Shown piece after piece: positions 30,418-35,919 of a stretch of 35,919 nt of DNA; position 1 is the stretch's first letter; each line of letters starts with the position of its first letter. This DNA comes from Candidatus Omnitrophota bacterium. Its GTDB lineage: Bacteria; Omnitrophota; Gorgyraeia; JAHIPI01. The stretch covers positions 1 through 35,919 of the forward strand of contig JAHIPI010000054.1 of NCBI GenBank assembly GCA_018894435.1. Direction: 5' to 3'. The position numbers and the translations under genes were made by a program. Under the pieces are notes generated by a model. That model did no database searches. It was not told where the DNA came from and saw only the letters and a list, made by a program, of their open reading frames with translations.

Positions 30418-32537
30418 GCGCTCCACTCCTCCATTATGTGTTTTTTAGAAGGTATCTTTACCGAAATAAACCTATTTTTGGGCCAAGACTCGGCTATCCC
30501 GCCATCCGCTTCCACTAAAATCACGAATTCAAGCTCATCATTTTCTTTTACCTTTAAATCGGTAAACGGAATGGTTACCTCTACGATCTCATCGAAAGAA
30601 TATCCGAAAAATTCCTTCTTTTCTATTTCTTTACCACTATTATCAAAAACGGTTACAGTCCCGTTTTCTTCCTTCGCAAGAGGTATCGATACATAAACGT
30701 GAGACGGCGCCAATATCTTTAATATCAGTTTTATGCGCTCCGCCTCTTTATCGCGCGAATTTACATTCGTATCGATCCTGACATGAAGGTTAGATTCATT
30801 GCAGCCGTAATAAAACGCCTTTACAATGCTTTCGCGGCCGAACATCGTGCTTCCTTTTTCGTGCACATTATAAAGCCCCGCCATTTCCCACTCATAGAAG
30901 GAATCGATACGGCCGTTTATGCTGGGTGTAAACGTAAGCGTCGGCTCGCGGCGCGGCCTGCCCTTTTCCAGTATTACTATCGGCTCTTTGAGATAGGCCG
31001 GTACTGCCTTGCCCATTATTTTGTATACATTCATAAGGTGCATACGAAAAAGATGGTCGAAGACACTGTCATTCTCGGACGTAAAATCATCGCCGTACCA
31101 CCAGAACCAATCGCTTGATTCGGCGGCGTAGATCTCTTCCCACGCCTGTTTCTTTGGCTTGTCTATTTCGGTAAGCGCCTCTCTTGTCTTGGCCAGTAAT
31201 TCCCACGCCTTATTTTTTTCACGGCTGCCTATCCATATATGAAAATCATGGTTTATCCAGCTGCCGGCATGTATGGTATTTAATTTTAGCGGGCTTACTT
31301 TCTTATTTTTGACGATATCCCTGAATGTGGTCAATTCAATATTTGCCTCTTTCGGCAAAAGGCCGTATATTCCGTTAAGAAATTCTTTTCCGCCGTCCGG
31401 AAAATACTCCCAAGGATTTTCCCCGTCAAGCGCTACAGTGACGACATGTTCGCCCGGAAGCGCCTGGACCCAGTCTCTTATATTGCGCATGTGGGTTATA
31501 AAATCTGCCACCGCTTTTCCCTGCTCCATTCCGGAATATTGGAAGCTTATATTATTGGATAAGTTCTTATCGCGGAAAAATATATTAAGGCCCGGGTATT
31601 TCTGGTGCTCGAAGGGTTTATATATTACTTTCCCTCTCTCAACGTCTTCCCCTTTAAGGGATTCGAGAAGTATCTCTTCATCGGTCGCTATCCATTTCAA
31701 TCCTACTTCTTTAAATATAGAAAGCGCCCTTTCGTTTACCGATCCCTCGGCAGGCCAGAAGCCCGAGGGCTCGCGGCCGAAAAAGGATTTATACAGTTCT
31801 ATGGCTTTAGTTACGTGTTCGGCTGCGTCATCCGGATAATTGAAGCCATATGTTCCGTCGCCGCCGCATAATAACGGCAGGATAGGGTGATAGAAAGGCG
31901 TGGTGGACACTTCCACCTTCCCCTGATCTTGCAGCCTCTTATAAGACGGGATCACCTTTGCTATAATGCTCTCCTGCTTGAGTATAAGCGCCCTTTTATC
32001 TCTTTCCGTAAAATTCGCGCCTTTTTTCTTGAGATTTTTGACCAGCCTGTCCTCTTCCGAGAGGGCGAATCCGCACCAGGCAAGATTATACAGAACCTGT
32101 AAATCCCTGTAATCCTGCGCCTTAAAAGAATCCACCATTTTAGAGGCCATATCCTTTGAAGTATGGCGCCCTCTTTTGTCTAAAAGCTCCGTGTACCTTT
32201 TTGACTTTAAAACGTGGTTTTCCCAATTGATCATAAAGAAATTTGAAAGGATGTATTCTTTGTCCTGCTTGGTAAGTTTATCAGCGGGTCTCAGAGACAA
32301 TTCTCTGTGCTTGTCTTTTACGTGTCTCTCGGAAAGGTCTTTTAGCTGGTAAAGAAGGGACGGCGTAAGATTTACCACAGCCTTGGCTTTGGGATTGGAC
32401 TCTATCGCCCGCATCATATTCCAATAGCCCTTAGTGGCATGCAGCCTTACCCACGGCAGATAATAATGGCTCGTGAGATAATCCTTATAAAGCGGCTGAT
32501 GCATATGCCATAGGAAAACAACATACAGCGTCTTCAT
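30414..32537 (-). CDS. GH57 glycoside hydrolase, amylopullulanase-like
   Basis: A 707-residue GH57 enzyme distinct from the one at 26857. Motif 1 is HMHQP (11-15). The nucleophile region is SGFWPAEGSVNERALS with Glu264, and the acid/base region is VTVALDGENPWEYFPDGG with Asp371. These fit the amylopullulanase-type branch of GH57. The C-terminal part (about 540-700) is an immunoglobulin-like beta domain, often called DUF1957-associated or carbohydrate-binding. No signal peptide. It may degrade or reshape cytoplasmic glycogen; a branching role is possible since no GH13 GlgB is nearby. It is coupled to glgA by a 3-base overlap and follows galT by 15 bases. Confidence 0.88.
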   Translation of the reverse strand: MKTLYVVFLWHMHQPLYKDYLTSHYYLPWVRLHATKGYWNMMRAIESNPKAKAVVNLTPSLLYQLKDLSERHVKDKHRELSLRPADKLTKQDKEYILSNFFMINWENHVLKSKRYTELLDKRGRHTSKDMASKMVDSFKAQDYRDLQVLYNLAWCGFALSEEDRLVKNLKKKGANFTERDKRALILKQESIIAKVIPSYKRLQDQGKVEVSTTPFYHPILPLLCGGDGTYGFNYPDDAAEHVTKAIELYKSFFGREPSGFWPAEGSVNERALSIFKEVGLKWIATDEEILLESLKGEDVERGKVIYKPFEHQKYPGLNIFFRDKNLSNNISFQYSGMEQGKAVADFITHMRNIRDWVQALPGEHVVTVALDGENPWEYFPDGGKEFLNGIYGLLPKEANIELTTFRDIVKNKKVSPLKLNTIHAGSWINHDFHIWIGSREKNKAWELLAKTREALTEIDKPKKQAWEEIYAAESSDWFWWYGDDFTSENDSVFDHLFRMHLMNVYKIMGKAVPAYLKEPIVILEKGRPRREPTLTFTPSINGRIDSFYEWEMAGLYNVHEKGSTMFGRESIVKAFYYGCNESNLHVRIDTNVNSRDKEAERIKLILKILAPSHVYVSIPLAKEENGTVTVFDNSGKEIEKKEFFGYSFDEIVEVTIPFTDLKVKENDELEFVILVEADGGIAESWPKNRFISVKIPSKKHIMEEWSA

Positions 32538-32552
32538 CGGCCTATCCGTTTT

Positions 32553-33587
32553 TTAATCTACTTTTAATTCCCGCATGAATTTTGCCGCGTCTTCCGGAGG
32601 GGTGGGGTTGATATAAAACCCGGAGCCCCATTCAAATCCTGCCGTCTTGACTAAGCGCGGAAAAAGTTCTATATGCCAATGGTAATCCTCTTCTATGGTA
32701 TGCCAGTATCCGCGCCGCGGGAATCTGTTGGGCGCCGTATGTATAAGATAGTTGTACTCCGGGTCGTCAAGCGCCTTCCCCAATTTCTGAAGCGTGATCT
32801 TCATCACGTCTGCCAGAGAAGGGACCTTATTTATGACTTTCTGGTCATAAAAATCTATGCAGTGTTCTTTGGGTAGTATCCATATTTCAAAGGGAAAGCG
32901 CGACGCATAAGGGCAGAATGCGATAAACGCGTCGTTTTCGTACACTATTCTTTCTCCTATTTCCGTCTCTTCTTTTATCAAATCGCAAAATACGCACCTT
33001 TCCTTAAGCTTGAAGTAAGCTTCAGCGCCCATCAACTCTTCTTTTACGCGCTTAATCGTGACCGGGGTAGCTATAAGCTGATGATGCGGATGAGAAAGCG
33101 AGGCACCCGCCGCTACGGAACCTTTATTTTTAAAGACGAGTATATACCTAAGCCTCTTATCATTATGCAGGTCTTTTACCCGTGACTGCAGCACGACGAT
33201 CCAGTTCTTTATCTCTTCTATGCTCTGATCCTTTGCCTCTCTCCTGTGATCGGTGGTCTCTATAACGACTTCATGGGCGCCGAAACCCGCCATCATATCA
33301 AACATGCCCCGTCCCGATTTTTGAAGCGTCACATCTATGCCCAACGCCGGATATTTATTGGGCACTACCCTTACTTTCCACCCCGGCTTATTGGGCTGGG
33401 AACCGTACTCGCGTAAAGCGTATATCTCCGGCGGGGTCATATCTTCGTGGCCTACGCAAAAAGGGCATGTAGCCGGGTCTGTTTCGGTAGCGGCTTTTTC
33501 TATTTTATAGCTTCCGGGGCGCTTGGCGCGCTCGGTAGCTATTATTACCCACCTGCCTAAAATCGGATCTTTTCTCAATTCTGCCAT
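32553..33587 (-). CDS. galT: Galactose-1-phosphate uridylyltransferase family protein
   Basis: A 344-residue HIT-superfamily nucleotidyltransferase. Cys41-Pro-Phe-Cys44 binds zinc, and the active site is SHPHHQ at 165-170 with His168 as the nucleotidylated residue. The C-terminal WHIELFPR is also conserved. Classical GalT moves UMP between glucose and galactose 1-phosphates. Here, between glgC and a GH57 glycogen enzyme, it could instead act on ADP-glucose, as the plant GalT-like ADP-glucose phosphorylase does; this is an inference. AAGGAGAG lies 5 bases upstream of the ATG. It follows glgC by 10 bases. Confidence 0.92.
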   Translation of the reverse strand: MAELRKDPILGRWVIIATERAKRPGSYKIEKAATETDPATCPFCVGHEDMTPPEIYALREYGSQPNKPGWKVRVVPNKYPALGIDVTLQKSGRGMFDMMAGFGAHEVVIETTDHRREAKDQSIEEIKNWIVVLQSRVKDLHNDKRLRYILVFKNKGSVAAGASLSHPHHQLIATPVTIKRVKEELMGAEAYFKLKERCVFCDLIKEETEIGERIVYENDAFIAFCPYASRFPFEIWILPKEHCIDFYDQKVINKVPSLADVMKITLQKLGKALDDPEYNYLIHTAPNRFPRRGYWHTIEEDYHWHIELFPRLVKTAGFEWGSGFYINPTPPEDAAKFMRELKVD

Positions 33588-33597
33588 GGTTCTCTCC

Positions 33598-34857
33598 TTA
33601 AATAATCGTTCCCGGCGCTATTACTGAGTTCTTTTCTATAACAACGATGCCGTCCCTTATGCAGTAATTTTCGCCGTCAAACGTTTTGATCTTCTTCTGG
33701 TTCAAGATTTTTGTGCCGTCGCCTATAGCGACATTCTTATCTATGATAGCATTCTTTATAACGCAGTTTTTCCCTATGCCTAAAGATGGCATATTCTTTG
33801 ACTGCTTTATCTTTACATCATCCAATGTTTCGTAGTAATCACACCCCATGATAATGGAATCTTCTATCAGAGAATTCTCCTCTATCCGGCTTCTAAGGCC
33901 TATTATAGAATGTTTTATCGTCGTATTTGAAAGTATTATCGCGCCCTCCGCCACTATACTTTTGACCATATGCGAATCGTTCACTTTTGACGGCGGAAGA
34001 TATCGTGGCCGTGAAAATATGAGCCAATGCTCGTCAAACATATCAAGCGGGGGAAGATCCTCAGTAAGCGCGAGTGACTCATCATAATATGACTTTATGG
34101 TCCCTATATCCTTCCAGTAACCTTTGAATAAAAATGCGTATGTCCTTTTATTAGAAAAGGAACTCGGTATTATCTCTCTTCCGAAATCCTCCGCTTTTGG
34201 GCTGCTCCTCAATATATCTACGAGGGCATCTTTATTAAAAAGGTATATGCCCATAGAGCCAAGAAAAAACTCTTTGCCGCGTGCTCCCACCATCATATCC
34301 CTGATACCGTCTGCATTGTGCGGCTTCTCCACAAATTTATTGATCCTGTCATTATCGTCTGTACCCATTATGCCCAGCTCATCCACATCTTTGGCGTCGA
34401 CGGCATTACACGCTATCGTGATCTGGGCGTCCTTTTCTATGTGGAAACGGAGCATCGTCCTGAAGTCCATCTTGTACATGTGGTCGCCGGCCAAAATAAG
34501 GACATACTTATATGCGGGGTCATTGAAGTGCTTAAGGCATCTTCTCACGGCATCGGCTGTCCCCTGAAACCAATTGGTATCATCCATAGACTGCTCTGCA
34601 GCCATTATGTCTACAAAACCCTTTGAAAACGGATCAAGTTTGTAGGTACGCGATATATGCTTATTAAGCGATTCGGAGTTGAATTGTGTGAGGATGTATA
34701 TCTTATTGAACCCGGAGTTGAGGCAGTTACTTACCGGGATATCGATCAATCTGTACCTGCCGAAGATCGGGACGGCGGGTTTTGACCTGACTTTTGTAAG
34801 AGGGTATAACCGCGTGCCACGGCCTCCTCCCATTACAACGCATAATAAACTCTTCAT
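33598..34857 (-). CDS. glgC: Glucose-1-phosphate adenylyltransferase
   Basis: A 419-residue enzyme making ADP-glucose from glucose 1-phosphate and ATP, the committed step of bacterial glycogen synthesis. The nucleotide-binding N-terminus is VMGGGRGTRLYPLTKVRSKP, followed by AVPIFGRYRLIDIPVSNCLNSG-like sequence, VLILAGDHMYKMD and the KFVEKP segment. The C-terminal left-handed beta-helix (about 290-419) contains hexapeptide repeats such as IGLRSRIEENSLIEDSIIMG and IGKNCVIKNAIIDKN. It is the first gene of the glycogen operon, with AAGGGATGG upstream of the ATG. Allosteric control by sugar phosphates is expected from the family but cannot be seen here. Confidence 0.97.
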   Translation of the reverse strand: MKSLLCVVMGGGRGTRLYPLTKVRSKPAVPIFGRYRLIDIPVSNCLNSGFNKIYILTQFNSESLNKHISRTYKLDPFSKGFVDIMAAEQSMDDTNWFQGTADAVRRCLKHFNDPAYKYVLILAGDHMYKMDFRTMLRFHIEKDAQITIACNAVDAKDVDELGIMGTDDNDRINKFVEKPHNADGIRDMMVGARGKEFFLGSMGIYLFNKDALVDILRSSPKAEDFGREIIPSSFSNKRTYAFLFKGYWKDIGTIKSYYDESLALTEDLPPLDMFDEHWLIFSRPRYLPPSKVNDSHMVKSIVAEGAIILSNTTIKHSIIGLRSRIEENSLIEDSIIMGCDYYETLDDVKIKQSKNMPSLGIGKNCVIKNAIIDKNVAIGDGTKILNQKKIKTFDGENYCIRDGIVVIEKNSVIAPGTII

Positions 34858-34914
34858 AAAACCATCCCTTAATAGATGAATAGATATACTGTTTATCGGA
34901 TAATATAGGTAATA

Positions 34915-35919
34915 TTATATCCTTGGCAGGCAAAAGTCAATGAAATAACATAGTATAAGAAAAGCGAAACATGCGCAAACAAATATATCGCCGTAAGATG
35001 TATAAAAACTGCGATTTTTTTCCACTTTGATGTTAAAGGTCTTTGATCCTTCTTTATAGATATTTCCCGTATTTTTATTGTATATGGAATCCTCGATTAT
35101 GCCTTTTGGGCTTATATAGCAGGAGAACCCGTTATTTGCCGCGCGGATAACGCTCGTCCGGTTCTCCACGGCCCGAAAAACTGATGCCTGGGCATGCTGA
35201 AACTGCTCGGAGGATTCCCTAAACCATGCGTCATTGGTGATATTTATCAGAAAATCGGCCCCCTCCATCGCAAAACGCCTTGTCAGTTCCGGAAAGATGT
35301 CTTCAAAGCAGATAAGCGCCGCATATTTGTACGGCCTCTCATTTTCTTTCGTTATCTCAAATATAGTAAACTCCTCCCCCTTTGTATAGTTGCCTATTTC
35401 CTTATCTATCACGCTTCGAAAAAACGGGATTTCGGATTCAAACGGAATATATTCGCCAAAAGGAACCAGGTGGATCTTGTCATATTGCCGGCGTATAGTA
35501 CCGTCCGGCGAAAATAAAATGGCGCTATTAAAAAAACAATCTTTCCCTTTCTCGCTCTTATATGTTACCGCTCCAGAAAAAAGCGGCGCATTCGCCTCCT
35601 TCATCACCTTTAACAGCCTGATCTGTATATCGCATTCATCTATAAATCCGGGCATAGCCGTCTCCGGCCACACGACGAGATCCACACCGCCTTCCGCCGC
35701 CTCTTTTGTAAGTGTTTCATACCTATCCAGGACATAATCCCTATAAGCGGGATCCCATTTCTTAAACTGTTCGATACTTCCCTGCGCGACGGCTAATCTG
35801 AGGTTCGTATCAGTTTCGCTCTTTTTAAGAGAAAATGCGCCGTACCCTATATATAGACCCAGAATAATACAAAATATTGTCGCCTGTAATACAAAGGCGC
35901 GCTTATTCTCCTTTTTTAA
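34915..35919 (-). CDS. lnt: Apolipoprotein N-acyltransferase, C-terminal part
   Basis: Partial: the frame is open to the right edge of the window. 334 codons remain. It adds the N-acyl chain to mature lipoproteins in the inner membrane. The last membrane helix of the N-terminal part is at the edge (FVLQATIFCIILGLYIGYG). The nitrilase-like periplasmic domain follows: LRLAVAQGSIEQ, catalytic Glu in DLVVWPETAMPG, catalytic Lys in YDKIHLVPFGEYIP, and catalytic Cys in ALICFEDIFPEL. A C-terminal helix (VCACFAFLILCYFIDF) anchors the end. The GTG at 35685 is internal, not the start. It is probably in a separate transcript from glgC, 57 bases away. It would process the lipoproteins encoded at 2557 and 10861. 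Confidence 0.95.
   Translation of the reverse strand, partial: LKKENKRAFVLQATIFCIILGLYIGYGAFSLKKSETDTNLRLAVAQGSIEQFKKWDPAYRDYVLDRYETLTKEAAEGGVDLVVWPETAMPGFIDECDIQIRLLKVMKEANAPLFSGAVTYKSEKGKDCFFNSAILFSPDGTIRRQYDKIHLVPFGEYIPFESEIPFFRSVIDKEIGNYTKGEEFTIFEITKENERPYKYAALICFEDIFPELTRRFAMEGADFLINITNDAWFRESSEQFQHAQASVFRAVENRTSVIRAANNGFSCYISPKGIIEDSIYNKNTGNIYKEGSKTFNIKVEKNRSFYTSYGDIFVCACFAFLILCYFIDFCLPRI

Noticed and set aside
31273-31839. 188-codon plus-strand open frame
   Set aside because: Antisense to the GH57 gene at 30414-32537; no independent support.

Overview
The window looks like a stretch of chromosome from an uncultured, anaerobic, Gram-negative bacterium. The envelope genes (OmpA-like protein, three probable lipoproteins, Lnt) argue for a double membrane. 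Rubrerythrin, a ferritin-like protein, an iron-sulfur flavoprotein-like reductase, an archaeal-type 8-oxoguanine glycosylase and a histidine-type Thi4 argue for anaerobic life. Gene content and style resemble Candidatus Omnitrophota or a neighbouring PVC-side lineage; this is inferred from gene types, not from a marker gene. Nearly all genes lie on the minus strand. Only dus (11332) and a 56-codon gene (19559) are on the plus strand. I see no rRNA, tRNA, CRISPR array, transposase or prophage. No stretch longer than about 300 bases lacks a gene, but almost every gap above 50 bases holds a palindrome or a promoter.

Layout from left to right. (1) 1-3124: an OmpA/LysM envelope protein, an ArsB/NhaD-type permease and a peptidoglycan-binding lipoprotein with a perfect consensus promoter. 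(2) 3125-9420: a gdhA-carB-DUF1846 operon for nitrogen assimilation, behind a promoter and a structured leader. (3) 9422-11238: an unknown 215-residue protein, a GAF-ANTAR regulator and a PEGA lipoprotein. (4) 11332-12578: dus and a small secreted protein. (5) 12664-16751: a redox and oxidative-damage island (Ogg2, TrxB, glutaredoxin, ferritin-like, flavoprotein, rubrerythrin, FMN split-barrel protein). (6) 16812-18697: a sulfur-transfer group (hidden 26-codon ORF, PP-loop thiolase-like protein, Thi4). (7) 18794-23778: MarC, Nth, cobalamin adenosyltransferase, a short dihydrolipoamide dehydrogenase, a PC4-like protein, an SDR and an unknown protein, with several copies of one palindromic element. 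(8) 23816-26867: a divergent YchF, Maf and a BaiN-type flavoprotein. (9) 26857-34857: a compact glycogen operon (glgC, galT-like, GH57, glgA, GH57). (10) 34915-35919: the C-terminal part of Lnt, cut by the window edge.

The strongest regulatory find is the gdhA leader. It contains two hairpins with six-base loops that carry A at position 1 and G at position 4, the known signature of RNA bound by ANTAR proteins. The second hairpin shares bases with an intrinsic terminator placed before the gdhA ribosome binding site. A GAF-ANTAR protein is encoded about 0.8 kb upstream on the same strand. This suggests an antitermination switch controlling glutamate dehydrogenase and carbamoyl phosphate synthesis.

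Other notable items are a divergent promoter pair (PEGA lipoprotein and dus) in which both -10 boxes sit 6-7 bases from the start codon, implying leaderless mRNAs; a family of covarying palindromes, two of which form the 5' leaders of small genes; an untracked 26-codon ORF with a strong Shine-Dalgarno sequence; and an inverted, 10-bp-phased CACAGAT repeat.
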